Notes: a model not told the origin generated them from the sequence alone. 64,000 bases of DNA from Arsenophonus sp052401645 (GCA_052401645.1 CP198939.1:124001-188000), one strand, 5' to 3'; shown: positions 25,701 to 35,917, counted from the first letter of the stretch. Program-made: numbers and translations.

Positions 25701-26229
25701 TACATTCCTCTCGTGGATCTGGATTTCTTAATATATTATTAGTTTGTTTTAATCTCCAATTTGATAAACGTTTATAAAGTTCACTATCTGTATTAGCAAG
25801 TAATTGAGCTGCCAATAACGCTGCATTCGATGCACCTACTTTACCAATTGCAAATGTAGCTACAGGAATACCTTTTGGCATCTGAATAATAGAATAAAGA
25901 CTATCAATACCATTAAGTGTAGTTGTTTCAATAGGGACACCAAAAACAGAAACTAATGTTTTTGATGCTAACATACCTGGTAAATGCGCTGCTCCACCGG
26001 CACCAGCAATAATAACTTGAAATCCTCTTTCTTTTGCTTGCTCAGCAAACCTAAAGAGTTTATCTGGTGTACGATGAGCTGAAACTATTTCTACATGATG
26101 AGGTAGTCTTATCTCACAAAGTATATCTGCAGCATATTTCATTGTGCTCCAATCACTTTTCGAGCCCATTACTATAGCAATTTTTTGCTTAGAATATGAT
26201 AATTTTTGTATATCAAACTTATCTATCAT
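25675..26229 (-). CDS. purE: N5-CAIR mutase PurE
   Basis: Class I PurE, which moves the carboxyl group from N5-CAIR to give CAIR, directly after PurK. It is 184 aa against 169 in E. coli. The extra residues are a short N-terminal lead (IDKFDIQKLSYSKQ) and a C-terminal tail EECNETDFRSW that runs into purK. Family residues are MGSKSDWSTM, the catalytic-histidine segment SAHRTPDKLF, the glycine-rich AGAGGAAHLPGM and GIPVATFAIGKVGASNAALLAAQ. GAGAAAT just upstream serves as ribosome binding site. The normal purE-purK operon order is kept; lpxH lies 129 bp upstream on the same strand. Confidence 0.97.
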   Translation of the reverse strand: MIDKFDIQKLSYSKQKIAIVMGSKSDWSTMKYAADILCEIRLPHHVEIVSAHRTPDKLFRFAEQAKERGFQVIIAGAGGAAHLPGMLASKTLVSVFGVPIETTTLNGIDSLYSIIQMPKGIPVATFAIGKVGASNAALLAAQLLANTDSELYKRLSNWRLKQTNNILRNPDPREECNETDFRSW

Positions 26230-26358
26230 TAATTTATTTCTCTTATAATTTTTAATTATTCATTAGTAATAAATTAAATTAAAATTATATCACGGTTAGT
26301 AAGTAAGAAAAATATTTCCTTATTTTTTTTATTTTAAGTTAATTATAAAATTGAAATA

Positions 26359-27087
26359 TTAATGAAAAGGAAAATAAATTAATTTAATTCCATCCTCAGA
26401 TGTTATTTTAATTGTTGAACCATTTTTATACCATGCACCAAGTACCGCTCGTGATAGTATTTTAGTGTTAACATTAATTTTATGGATAGCAGGTTGATGT
26501 GTATGACCGTGAATTATCCAATCAACTTGATATTTTTTAAATTTATCAATTACCGTTTGTTCATTAACATCTATGATACGCTTTTTATTATATTTTCTGA
26601 TAAATTGGCTATTTTTACGTATATATTTAGCAATAAAGTGCCGAGTAAATAATGGAAGAATCAAAAAAAATCTTTTTAACCAATTATTGTATATTTGTTT
26701 TCTATAACGTTGATAAGAAATATTATTAGTGCAAAGTGTATCACCGTGTAATATGAGAATATTGAGACCATATAACGTTAATACTTTTTCTGATGGTAAT
26801 AATATCATACCACTTTTTTTAGCAAATTCTTTATTTAACAAAAAATCACGATTACCATGAATAAAATAGCATGGAATGCCTTTATTTTCTAGTTCTTTAA
26901 GTTTTTCGGCTATAACTTCATGCAGAAGACTTGGATCATCATCACCGATCCAGTAATCAAAAAAATCACCTAAAATATATAAAGCCTTAGCTTGACTTGC
27001 TTGTTCTTGTAAGAAACGCAGAAAACCAGCAGTAATCATTGGATTTTCTTCATTTAAATGTAAGTCAGCAATAAGTAATATTGCCAT
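26359..27087 (-). CDS. lpxH: UDP-2,3-diacylglucosamine pyrophosphatase LpxH
   Basis: Hydrolyses UDP-2,3-diacylglucosamine to lipid X, the fourth step of lipid A synthesis, at the inner face of the cytoplasmic membrane. It is 242 aa (E. coli 240). All calcineurin-type metal ligands are present: ADLH (D8, H10), YILGDFFDYWIGDDD (D about 41), FIHGNRDF (N about 79), ILHGDTL (H about 114) and the HGHTH pair near residue 195. Its presence implies that the symbiont still makes at least a lipid A core and so has an outer membrane. It lies upstream of purE as in E. coli. No strong Shine-Dalgarno precedes the ATG. Confidence 0.96.
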   Translation of the reverse strand: MAILLIADLHLNEENPMITAGFLRFLQEQASQAKALYILGDFFDYWIGDDDPSLLHEVIAEKLKELENKGIPCYFIHGNRDFLLNKEFAKKSGMILLPSEKVLTLYGLNILILHGDTLCTNNISYQRYRKQIYNNWLKRFFLILPLFTRHFIAKYIRKNSQFIRKYNKKRIIDVNEQTVIDKFKKYQVDWIIHGHTHQPAIHKINVNTKILSRAVLGAWYKNGSTIKITSEDGIKLIYFPFH

Positions 27088-27823
27088 AGTTTATAATTAT
27101 CGTTAATTATTGCATATTTAAAAATAATATTTTTTAACTTTTAAATCTTAATATTATCTACTATTATTCTCATTTAATACTAATTTTATTTTATAAATTG
27201 GATATTTTTTTAAGTGTCGTCTTAAAAAAGCAAATAGTAACTTTAAAAATTATTTATTTCTTTAAATAATAAACAAGAAAATTATTATTTTAATTCTAAT
27301 AGAGAATTGTATTATATTCTTAATGTAAGTCATTATCTTATCTATAAAAAGAATAATATAATTATTTTTAATATTTTATTTTTTCATTATATATTTATTT
27401 TTTTTACTAATTATAGATTTAAAATCTATAAATTAAAATAATAAGTTAATTAATGAGATTATAAAAATAGAGTTATTATATAATTCATCACAAGAATATT
27501 TTAAGAATTTTTTATCTTAACTTTGTTCAAAATTTTATAACGATATTGATTTTTAATTAATATTAAAAAATTTTTTATTTTAATAAACTTTCAATTATAA
27601 TATACAATTAGATGTAAAATAATTAATTTTAAATAGATCAATGATTTTATATCATAATTTTATAATTATATTAGTTTTTGAAAAATATTAAATAATAATA
27701 TTATGTTTTATATATCCATAATTAAGAATATAAATCTTATATATCTTATCTTATTTTATATTATATAATCATACAATCAAAGTAATAATTTCATTATATA
27801 TATCGTTGATAATAGAAAATCTT
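27088..27823. other. Gap where ppiB would lie
   Basis: 736 noncoding bases between the divergent lpxH and cysS. E. coli has ppiB (about 490 bp, peptidyl-prolyl isomerase B) here. No cyclophilin motif can be read. Promoters for both flanking genes must lie here but cannot be picked out in this composition. Confidence 0.5.
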
Positions 27824-29215
27824 ATGTTAAAAATTTATGATACATTAAGTCGTCAAAAAAAAAAGTTTAAACCGATTATTCCTGGTAAAATTCGCATGTA
27901 TGTTTGTGGTGTTACTATTTATGATTTATGTCATATTGGTCATGCTAGAACATTTATTGTTTTTGATATGATTAATCGTTATTTACGATATCTTGGTTAT
28001 GATATGGTTTATGTGCGTAACATTACTGATATGGATGATAAAATAATTAAGCGAGCAGCTGAAAATGATAAAACATGCGATGCTTTAACAGCACAAATGC
28101 TAGTTGAAATGTATAGGGATTTTGATGATTTAAATATCTTACGTCCTGATTTTGAACCAAGAGTAACTAATCATATTAAAGAAATTATTAATTTAATTAA
28201 AAGGTTAATTGATCGCGGGCATGCTTATATTTCAGATAATGGTGATGTTATGTTTGCCATTAATAGCTATCCTAATTATGGACTATTATCTCATCAAAAT
28301 TTAGAACAATTACAAGTTGGATCACGGTTTGAAATTATTAATACTAAACTTAATTCATTTGATTTTGCAATATGGAAAAAATCTAAAAATAATGAACCAA
28401 GTTGGCCATCTCCTTGGGGAAATGGACGCCCAGGTTGGCATATTGAATGTTCTGCTATGAATAATAAACAATTAGGTAAATATTTTGATATTCATGGTGG
28501 AGGAATAGATTTGATGTTTCCTCATCATGAAAATGAAATTGCTCAATCAATTTGCGCTTATGGTAAACCATACGTAAACTATTGGGTGCATGCTGGAATG
28601 ATTATAGTTAATCATGAAAAAATGTCAAAGTCTTTAAATAACTTCTTCACTATTCGTGATGTATTGATGAATTATGATTCGGAAACAGTGCGTTATTTTT
28701 TATTATCATCACTTTACCGAAGCCAATTAAACTATTCTGAAGAAAATTTGAAACAAGCCAGTAAATCACTTCATCGTCTTTATATTGCTTTACGAAATAC
28801 TAATGTTGATAATGTTAAATTTATTAAAGATGAAAAATTTAAAATACGTTTTATGGCAGCAATGAACGATGATTTTAATACGCCAAAGGCATATTCAGTT
28901 TTATTTGATTTGGCAAAAGAAATTAATCGATTTAAAGATAATAATATGACAATAGCAAATGAGTTAGCAGCACAATTACGTCAATTAGCAAATATATTAG
29001 GATTATTAACTAAAAATTCTGAAGAATTTTTACAAAATCGAGCTCAAATTTATCATATAAATGATACTCAAAAAATTGAGTTATTAGTTAAAAAAAGAAA
29101 TGATGCTAGAAGAAAGAAACTATGGATTTTAGCTGATTCGTTACGGCATAAACTTAATAAAATGAATGTTATATTAGAGGATAATTTAGAAGGAACCTCA
29201 TGGCATCGTAAGTAA
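27824..29215 (+). CDS. cysS: Cysteinyl-tRNA synthetase
   Basis: Charges tRNA-Cys with cysteine; cytosolic class I synthetase. With the start MLKIYDTLSRQ at 27824 it is 463 aa (E. coli 461). An in-frame TTG at 27806 would add six residues absent from the family and is rejected. Present are the zinc ligand C28 in MYVCGVTIYD, the HIGH motif in CHIGHART, WHIECSAMN with a second zinc cysteine, HGGGIDLMFPHHENE with the remaining zinc ligands, the KMSKS loop (EKMSKSLNNF), and the C-terminal anticodon-binding part ending LEDNLEGTSWHRK. It is the only tRNA-related gene in the window; no tRNA gene was seen. Confidence 0.97.
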   Translation: MLKIYDTLSRQKKKFKPIIPGKIRMYVCGVTIYDLCHIGHARTFIVFDMINRYLRYLGYDMVYVRNITDMDDKIIKRAAENDKTCDALTAQMLVEMYRDFDDLNILRPDFEPRVTNHIKEIINLIKRLIDRGHAYISDNGDVMFAINSYPNYGLLSHQNLEQLQVGSRFEIINTKLNSFDFAIWKKSKNNEPSWPSPWGNGRPGWHIECSAMNNKQLGKYFDIHGGGIDLMFPHHENEIAQSICAYGKPYVNYWVHAGMIIVNHEKMSKSLNNFFTIRDVLMNYDSETVRYFLLSSLYRSQLNYSEENLKQASKSLHRLYIALRNTNVDNVKFIKDEKFKIRFMAAMNDDFNTPKAYSVLFDLAKEINRFKDNNMTIANELAAQLRQLANILGLLTKNSEEFLQNRAQIYHINDTQKIELLVKKRNDARRKKLWILADSLRHKLNKMNVILEDNLEGTSWHRK

Positions 29216-30192
29216 AATGTTATTAAATTTTAATATATATTGTTATTATTTTTATTATTTTAAAATTTATCATTTTATATTAAGTGAGTTTTTCTTTATA
29301 AGTTCAATTACTTTTGAAATAAATTAAGTTAAATATATTTTTATTATTTCAATTAATTTATATTAATATATAAAAATAAAGTAGCTAATTATTAGGATTT
29401 AATACTATTTTTTATTAAGTAAAATATTTATTTTAAAAAAAATTATTTTTATAATTAATAAAATAATTTTATCTATTATTTAATTATCAATATAGATTAA
29501 TTATGTTAATTGTTTTGATACTCGATTAGTTTTTATAATATATTTTTTATTATTAATTTCTACCTAGTTCTACTTTTAAAAAAATATACTATTAATAATA
29601 TATTTTATAACCATAGATTGTTTATTGAATATTCAAGTAAAGTAAATAATGTATTTTTTTCTAAAAAATTTTAGTTTTATCTATTTTATTTGATTTAGTT
29701 AAAATATTATATTAAACTAATAAAAAATAATATTAATTCTATTAAATTTTAAAGCAGAATAATAAGAATTTAATTATAATTATTATATATATTAATTCAA
29801 ATACCAGTATAGTCAATATATTTATTAAATTATTGTTGTTAACATATGGATATATCAAGGAAAATAAAGCAAATTTAATAAATTTTAAACAGATAAAACT
29901 AAATCTTTTATTATAATTTTAAGTATTAAAGATAATGACTTAAGATTATTTATTAGATTAATTAAATATTAGTAAATTTAGTTCTTCTATTGAAAAGAAT
30001 CATTTTAATATTAAATTTTAATAATTTTTCTAAAATAGAGATCTTTTCTTTTTTTTGAAAAACTAATGAAAGTGATTAGAAAAAAAGTGAGTCATACACG
30101 TTTATTTTTTAATAAAAATAGTAACTATAATAATTTCTATTTTATATATAATTTATATAATACTGTATTTCAACATGAAATTGAATCATTGA

Positions 30193-30227
30193 ATAAATCA
30201 TTTTTATATTAAATAAAAATGATTTAT
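30193..30227. repeat. 15-bp perfect inverted repeat, 5-nt loop
   Basis: Arms ATAAATCATTTTTAT and ATAAAAATGATTTAT match exactly. It lies 1 kb downstream of cysS in sequence with no gene. Confidence 0.6.
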
Positions 30228-30375
30228 AAGCTGCACTTAATACTTAATTATATCTTTATATTAACACTATAAATAAATATTTAAAATAAATTTTTTTTAA
30301 TATAAAAATTATTTGTTTTTTAAAAGAATTCTTTAGGGAATAAAATAAATAATATAATTTATTTGTTTTTTAAGG

Positions 30376-30405
30376 AAAACAAAATAAGCATACTTATTTT
30401 GTTTT
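30376..30405. terminator. Terminator-like hairpin in the cysS-rpmG gap
   Basis: A perfect 13-bp stem (AAAACAAAATAAG / CTTATTTTGTTTT) with a CATA loop. The 3' arm ends in TTTT, so read on either strand it is an A-arm, short loop and U-arm hairpin, typical of terminators between convergent genes. cysS (plus) and rpmG (minus) converge here. Confidence 0.45.
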
Positions 30406-31585
30406 AATTTATTCAAGATTTATTTAAATATTAATTTTGATTTTATACAAAATAAAAGCAATGTTTAAAAATAATTTACCAGTATTATGTGTATTATAAA
30501 CTAATAAAATAATTTATTAGTTTAAATAAATTAGATAATTATTGATTTTATTATTTTATTAGTTAATAATAAAATAATAATATTCGTTATTTGTATTAGC
30601 ATATTATATAAATAAATTAAATAGTTAAAATTATTTAAATATTTTAACTGGAATCAATTAAAAAACATATAGAATATTATATAATATATAAAAATTATCA
30701 TATATCATTGATTATAAAATTTATTCAATGAGTAATATATTAAATTAAATTGATATAGTTGTAACTTTAATAATTTACTATAAAATCTTAGTAAATATAA
30801 AATACTAAAACAAGTAATAAAAAAATAATTATATAATATATAGTTTCTTACATAAAATAAAATAATCGCAATCTATAAATGGTAAAAATTTTTCTTTTTA
30901 TTATTGAATATATTAATATTTTTTATTTATTTTATAAAATTTAAATACATTTTATTAATAGAGGAAAACGAATGACTTAATAACAAATATAAATTATTTT
31001 TAGTAAAAAAAGATAATTTTATTAAAAATTATTAATAAAAATTTTATTAAACAAATTCCTTAATAGGAAGTATTTAAAATATAATATGATAAATTATGTT
31101 TTTAAATTATTAAAAATAAATATATAGATATATTTTAAATATAGTAATAATTAAAGTTTTTATATTAACTTAATATAATATAAGTAAGTAAAATTAATTG
31201 ATTTAACATACTGAATATTAATTTTTTTTTAAACTATTCAATATCTAAATTATTATAAATAATAGTGATAATTAGATAAATTTTACACATTACTTTAGTA
31301 AATTTATTTCCACTATTATATAATTTATAGTTATTATTTTGATATATAATAGATAAATTATTAAAATTTTCTAAAAAAATATTATAGATGACTGAATATA
31401 TCTATTCATTTATATACATATATTCTTTTTATATATTATGTTGAGAGTAACTAAAATTAGTTTTAAAATTAAAATAGTTAGAAATACATCTTATTTTTTA
31501 TATCTTAATATATAAATTAAATATATTATTATAAAGTTTTTTGTATCTATCAATAAATTTAAAAATTATTTTTATAAAATATAAA

Positions 31586-31622
31586 AGTATCATTTAAATT
31601 TATTATAAATTTAAATGATACT
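31586..31622. repeat. 17-bp perfect inverted repeat, 3-nt loop
   Basis: Arms AGTATCATTTAAATTTA and TAAATTTAAATGATACT match over 17 bp with loop TTA. It lies 0.9 kb beyond the 3' end of rpmG. Confidence 0.65.
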
Positions 31623-32516
31623 AAGATTAATATATTATTTAATAAAAATTAAAAAATTATATTAAAATATTATATGAATTAATTAATCATAAATTAGAGA
31701 ATTGTATTATTAAATTGAATAATAAATGTTAGTTATAAAAAATAAAATTGATATTATAAATATTATTTTAAAGATAATAGATAAAATTAATCTATTAATA
31801 ATAAATTAATTATTTATATAAATTTAATACTATTTATTCTTAATTTATTTTAATGTTTTATCTTGACATTTAATGAAAATATTTTGAAGATTTTAATAAA
31901 TATTTCAAAAAAATATATTTTATATAATTATGAAAATAGAAATTTTTTTATTAAGATTTTAATCTTCCTATTAATTAATAAATTATTATTTTCTTTTTTT
32001 AAAATAAATATAAAATTAAATTAGTTAATTAAATTAAGAAAAAATATTTATTATTATGCAATAATTATTTAGTATAAAATATACTAAAACATATCTCTTA
32101 TTATATTTAATGAATAATAAATAATTATTAGAAGATTAATTAAATAGAGTTTAATTTTACTTTTAAAACATTAATTAGAAATTTGTTATTTATATTATAT
32201 TATAGTTAAATAATGAATTATTTATTATTTTTTTATAATTAATAAAATATATTTATTTTATCTATATAAAATAAATAATAAAGAATAGCTTAAAATTAAT
32301 TAAATTTATAATATAAAATTTATTATTATACCTGTATATTGCAATATTATAATAATAATTATTATTTTTTAGAATAAATTAAAATCTAAGATTAGCTATA
32401 TTATTTTATTAAAAGTTATGAGTAATGATTTATTTTATCAAAAAATAATATTTTTATTGAAAATAATCTTAATATATATTAAAAAATAAATTTCTTTTTT
32501 AATTCTTATTAATAAA

Positions 32517-32684
32517 TTATTTAATTTTAACTTCTTTATAAATAACATGCTTACGAATAACAGGATCAAATTTTTTGATTTCTAATTTTTTAGGCATAGT
32601 TCGTTTATTTTTTGTTGTAGTATAAAAGTGACCTGTTTTTTCAGAAGAAACTAATTTAATTTTATCTCGAATATTCTTAGCCAT
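32517..32684 (-). CDS. rpmG: 50S ribosomal protein L33
   Basis: A small protein of the large ribosomal subunit near the E site. At 55 aa it equals E. coli L33. The translation begins MAKNIRDKIKLVSSEKTGHF, continues through YTTTKNKRTMPKKLEIKKFD and ends PVIRKHVIYKEVKIK. AAGGAG lies just upstream of the ATG at 32684. It sits 15 bp after rpmB, so the two form the usual rpmB-rpmG operon. mutM, which follows in E. coli, is absent. No cysteine ligands are present, as in the E. coli zinc-free form. Confidence 0.97.
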   Translation of the reverse strand: MAKNIRDKIKLVSSEKTGHFYTTTKNKRTMPKKLEIKKFDPVIRKHVIYKEVKIK

Positions 32685-32699
32685 TTTATCTCCTTAATT

Positions 32700-32936
32700 T
32701 TAATATTTTTTATCAAGTGTATGAAGTTTGTTAAGAACTACTTCGATTCCATTTTTATCAATTATTCGAATGCCTTTTGCTGAAATACGAAGCCTTATAA
32801 AACGTTTTTGGGATTCAATCCAAAAACGGTGAAAATGCAGATTTGGTAGAAATCGTCTTTTAGTTGCATTCATTGCATGTGATCTGTTATTACCACTTAT
32901 TGAACGCTTACCGGTAATTTGGCAAACTCGTGACAT
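32700..32936 (-). CDS. rpmB: 50S ribosomal protein L28
   Basis: A large-subunit ribosomal protein of 78 aa, the E. coli length. It matches along its whole length: MSRVCQITGKRSISGNNRSH, NATKRRFLPNLHFHRFW, LRISAKGIRIIDKNGIEVVL and the terminal KKY. A GGAGAAA ribosome binding site precedes the ATG. It is the first gene of rpmB-rpmG. Two long hairpins lie upstream on the same strand (32965-33043 and 33132-33178) and may form its leader RNA. radC, the usual upstream neighbour, is missing. Confidence 0.97.
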   Translation of the reverse strand: MSRVCQITGKRSISGNNRSHAMNATKRRFLPNLHFHRFWIESQKRFIRLRISAKGIRIIDKNGIEVVLNKLHTLDKKY

Positions 32937-32964
32937 ATCATTTCTCCAAAATATAATTAATTCA

Positions 32965-33043
32965 AAGTTTTTATTTTAAATTATATCTTATTAAAAATAA
33001 TAAACTATTATTCTTAATAAGATATAATTTAAAATAAAAACTT
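32965..33043 (-). promoter_or_regulatory. Long hairpin upstream of rpmB, possible leader RNA structure
   Basis: Arms 32965-33002 and 33006-33043 pair over 38 positions with a 3-nt loop. The outer 30 bp are perfect; the only mismatch is A33·C at 32995/33013, which on the minus strand becomes a G-U pair. Thus an RNA transcribed in the rpmB direction would pair along the whole stem. It ends 28 nt before the rpmB ATG, and no U-run follows, so it does not look like a terminator. Possible roles are control of ribosomal protein translation, mRNA protection or processing; none can be shown from sequence. Confidence 0.5.
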
Positions 33044-33131
33044 ATTATAATATAGATTATATTATGAATCTTTTTATATCTAAAAGATAATAAAATTATA
33101 TATTATAAATAATACTTTTATCCAGATAATA

Positions 33132-33178
33132 ATTCATAAAACTATTATTTATTACCAATAAACAATAGTTTTATGAAT
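33132..33178 (-). promoter_or_regulatory. Second hairpin upstream of rpmB
   Basis: Arms 33132-33153 and 33157-33178 pair over 22 positions with loop ACC. The left arm begins ATTCATAAAACTATT. The single mismatch (A33147, C33163) again becomes G-U in a minus-strand RNA. It lies 88 bp further upstream of rpmB than the first hairpin. Confidence 0.45.
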
Positions 33179-33968
33179 CTATAAATTTCAATTTATAGAT
33201 TTAAATTTATAGAAATATCATTATAAATGATCTAAATAAATTTATATATATAAATAAAAAGAATTTTATCATTTTTTGATAATAATTTTATGTAAAATTG
33301 ACAATAAATTACTTGATATAAATGAAATTACTTCTTTATGATAACAAATCTGTTTTATTTTACTTGAAAAATATTTTTTAAAATCTTCTTAACATATTTT
33401 TAACTTTATTTAAAATTTTTAAATATCACTTAATAGTAAAAAATTTTATTTCTTTTTTAATAGGACACGAAATACAATATTTAATATTTTATTGAAGATA
33501 AATATTAAATATTATATTTAAACTATTCTTCATTCTCATTAAAATATACCTATAAATAAGTTTATGGTATAAAATCATTTAATTATTTTAATTAGTTTTA
33601 TAAAAAAATCGTTAATACTTTTGAAGTAAATTAATTTTTTATTATATATTATATATTTTATTTTAAATGAAAATTTAGAAAATTATATCAAAAATAAAAA
33701 ATCTACTTATCACTTTATTATTATATGAGATATATCAAATTATTTTATATGAATTAAATTATAATTTACTTTATTTATAATAAGTTTTACATCTAACTTT
33801 AGGACTTATTTATTTTGTTAAATTAAAGTATTTTTAAATAAAAATTATTTTTTTGCACAATTAAATTTTGATCTATAAAAATTTAAAAAAATAAAATCTA
33901 TGATATTTTATCTAATCTTTAATTTATGATAATATCAATAAATTCATTATTTTAATTTTTCAATATAT

Positions 33969-35186
33969 ATGATCTCACAACTTAATGGTAAACATATAGT
34001 ACTAGGTATTAGTGGTGGTATTTCTGCTTATAAAATACCTGAATTAATTCGTCGATTGCGTGATTATGGTGCAATTATACGCGTAATAATGACAATTACC
34101 GCTAAATCTTTTGTTACACCTTTGACGCTAGAAGTTGTTTCTGGTCATAGAGTTATTGATAATTTATTGGATTGTAGCATAGAAAAAGTAATGAGTCACA
34201 TTGAATTAGCTAAATGGGCAGATTTAATTATTTTGGCTCCTGCTACTACAGATTTACTTGCTCGTTTATCTATTGGTATGGCTAATGATTTATTGACAAC
34301 AGTTTGTTTAGCTACAAAAGCAAAAATAGCTGTCGTTCCGGCAATGAATAAGCAAATGTATCTAGCTAACATTACTCAAAAAAATATTAAATCACTTAAA
34401 GATCGTCATATTTTAATTTGGGGACCTATTGAAGGTAATCAAGCTTGTGGTGATGTTGGCATTGGACGCATGATAGATCCTTTATCTATCGTTAAATTAG
34501 CAAAAAATAATTTTCAACATGAACAAGATATGAAAAATATTTGTTTAATGGTTACCGCTGGTCCGACTCAAGAAGAAATCGATCCAGTTCGTTTTATTAC
34601 CAATCATAGTTCTGGAAAAATGGGTTTTGCAATAGCACAAGCTGCTGCAGAACGAGGTGCCAATGTAACTCTTATTACAGGTCCAGTTAATTTATCAACG
34701 CCAGTAGATGTTAAACGTATTAACATTATTAGCGCATTAGAAATGTATAATAAAGTGCATAATATAATTGATAAACAAGATATTTTTATTGGATGTGCTG
34801 CAGTTTCTGACTATAGACCAAAAAAAATTATAAAAGAAAAAATTAAAAAAAAAGTAAATAAAGTTACTCTTAGATTAGTAAGAAATCCTGATATTGTAAA
34901 AAGTGTTGGAAAATTAATAAAAAATCGTCCTTATGTTGTTGGATTTTCAGCAGATACAAAAAATATAGAAGAATATGCTTATATTAAGCGTATCAAAAAA
35001 AAAATTGATCTTATTTGCGCAAATAATATTTCATTAAATAATCATGGATTTAATTCAGAAAATAATGCTCTAATTTTACTTTGGGAAAAAAAAAAGGTAT
35101 ATTTACAACATAGCCATAAATTAGAGCTTGCTCACCGTTTACTTTATGAAATACTTCAATCTTATGAAAAAAAAAATAAATATTAA
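33969..35186 (+). CDS. coaBC: Bifunctional CoaBC: phosphopantothenoylcysteine decarboxylase / phosphopantothenate-cysteine ligase
   Basis: Carries two successive steps of coenzyme A synthesis: joining cysteine to 4'-phosphopantothenate (CoaB, C-terminal half) and decarboxylating the product (CoaC, FMN-dependent N-terminal half). It is 405 aa (E. coli 406). The CoaC part shows LGISGGISAYKIPEL, the active-site histidine in SHIELAKWAD, the PAMN motif in VVPAMNKQMY and the cysteine loop NQACGDVGIGRM (about residue 158). The CoaB part shows TAGPTQEEIDPVRFITNHSS, GKMGFAIAQAA, the KIKKK segment, NPDIV and RPYVVGFSADT. The last 23 bp overlap dut. Confidence 0.97.
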   Translation: MISQLNGKHIVLGISGGISAYKIPELIRRLRDYGAIIRVIMTITAKSFVTPLTLEVVSGHRVIDNLLDCSIEKVMSHIELAKWADLIILAPATTDLLARLSIGMANDLLTTVCLATKAKIAVVPAMNKQMYLANITQKNIKSLKDRHILIWGPIEGNQACGDVGIGRMIDPLSIVKLAKNNFQHEQDMKNICLMVTAGPTQEEIDPVRFITNHSSGKMGFAIAQAAAERGANVTLITGPVNLSTPVDVKRINIISALEMYNKVHNIIDKQDIFIGCAAVSDYRPKKIIKEKIKKKVNKVTLRLVRNPDIVKSVGKLIKNRPYVVGFSADTKNIEEYAYIKRIKKKIDLICANNISLNNHGFNSENNALILLWEKKKVYLQHSHKLELAHRLLYEILQSYEKKNKY

Positions 35187-35622
35187 AATTCTTGATTCTC
35201 GTGTAGGAAATAAATTTCCATTACCAACTTATGCAACAGAAGGATCTGGTGGATTAGATTTACGCGTTTGCTTAGATCAAGCTGTTCAGTTAGAACCAGG
35301 TCAAACTAAATTACTTTCTACAGGAATAGCAATACATATTTTAGATCAACAATTAGCGGCGGTTATTCTTCCTCGTTCAGGTTTAGGACATAAACATGGT
35401 ATTGTACTCGGGAACCTAGTTGGTTTAATTGATTCTGATTATCAAGGTGAATTAAATATTTCGGTTTGGAATCGTGGTTATACAAGTTTTATTATTGAAC
35501 CTGGTGAACGCATAGCACAAATGGTTTTTATATTAATTGCTAAAGCTGAATTTAAAATTGTACAAAATTTTAAGATAACAAAACGTGGTACTGGTGCTTT
35601 TGGTCATTCTGGTCGTCAATGA
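35164..35622 (+). CDS. dut: Deoxyuridine 5'-triphosphate nucleotidohydrolase (dUTPase)
   Basis: Hydrolyses dUTP to dUMP, which keeps uracil out of DNA and feeds dTMP synthesis; a homotrimer. The start is set at ATG 35164 (MKKKINIKILDSRVG), giving 152 aa as in E. coli; an in-frame start at 35128 would add a non-family leader read through coaBC. The five dUTPase motifs are visible: GSGGLDLRV, LPRSGLGHKHG, GLIDSDYQGEL, PGERIAQMVF and the P-loop-like RGTGAFGHSGRQ at the C-terminus. It overlaps coaBC by 23 bp, so the pair is probably translationally coupled. slmA, the next gene in E. coli, is missing. Confidence 0.97.
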   Translation: MKKKINIKILDSRVGNKFPLPTYATEGSGGLDLRVCLDQAVQLEPGQTKLLSTGIAIHILDQQLAAVILPRSGLGHKHGIVLGNLVGLIDSDYQGELNISVWNRGYTSFIIEPGERIAQMVFILIAKAEFKIVQNFKITKRGTGAFGHSGRQ

Positions 35623-35889
35623 TAATCTTATTATTCATAAAATATTATTCATTTTCTAATATTCTCTATTATAAATGATGAATATGATAGAAGAGATTTT
35701 TTTATTTTATTTTTATAAAAAATTATCTAAGCTATGTCTGTTAGTAAATAAATAGCAAAAAATCAAGATTTCAGAAATTTTATTGAGATATCAATATAAA
35801 TATTGAAATAAATAGTTATAGTTAATCTAATTATTATCATAATATCTAAGTTAAGAACTTATATTATTATATTGAAGTATTACTTAAAT

Positions 35890-35917
35890 ATAATATCTTT
35901 CTTCAGAAAGATATTAT
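35890..35917 (+). terminator. Possible dut terminator hairpin
   Basis: A perfect 13-bp stem (ATAATATCTTTCT / AGAAAGATATTAT) with a 2-nt TC loop, two G-C pairs and T-rich sequence after it. It lies 268 nt after dut, so it may serve either converging gene or neither. Confidence 0.35.

Larger units (their letters stand above)
29216..32516. other. 3.3-kb desert with several hairpins
   Basis: Noncoding sequence between the 3' ends of cysS (plus) and rpmG (minus). In E. coli these genes lie far apart, so a rearrangement joint falls in this interval. No gene relic is readable. Three clear inverted repeats occur at 30193-30227, 30376-30405 and 31586-31622, any of which could stop transcription from either side. 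Confidence 0.55.
32937..33968. other. Gap between rpmB and coaBC where radC would lie
   Basis: 1032 bases between divergent rpmB (minus) and coaBC (plus). E. coli has radC (about 670 bp) in this position. No RadC/JAB residues are readable. The half next to rpmB carries the two hairpins listed separately and a shorter repeat at about 33178-33215; the half next to coaBC is plain AT sequence. Confidence 0.5.

Noticed and set aside
27806..27823. TTG start for cysS, six codons upstream
   Set aside because: The family begins at MLKIY, which corresponds to the ATG at 27824; the extra residues have no family support.
35128..35163. Longer dut start inside coaBC
   Set aside because: It adds 12 residues absent from the dUTPase family; MKKKINIKILD at 35164 matches E. 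coli.
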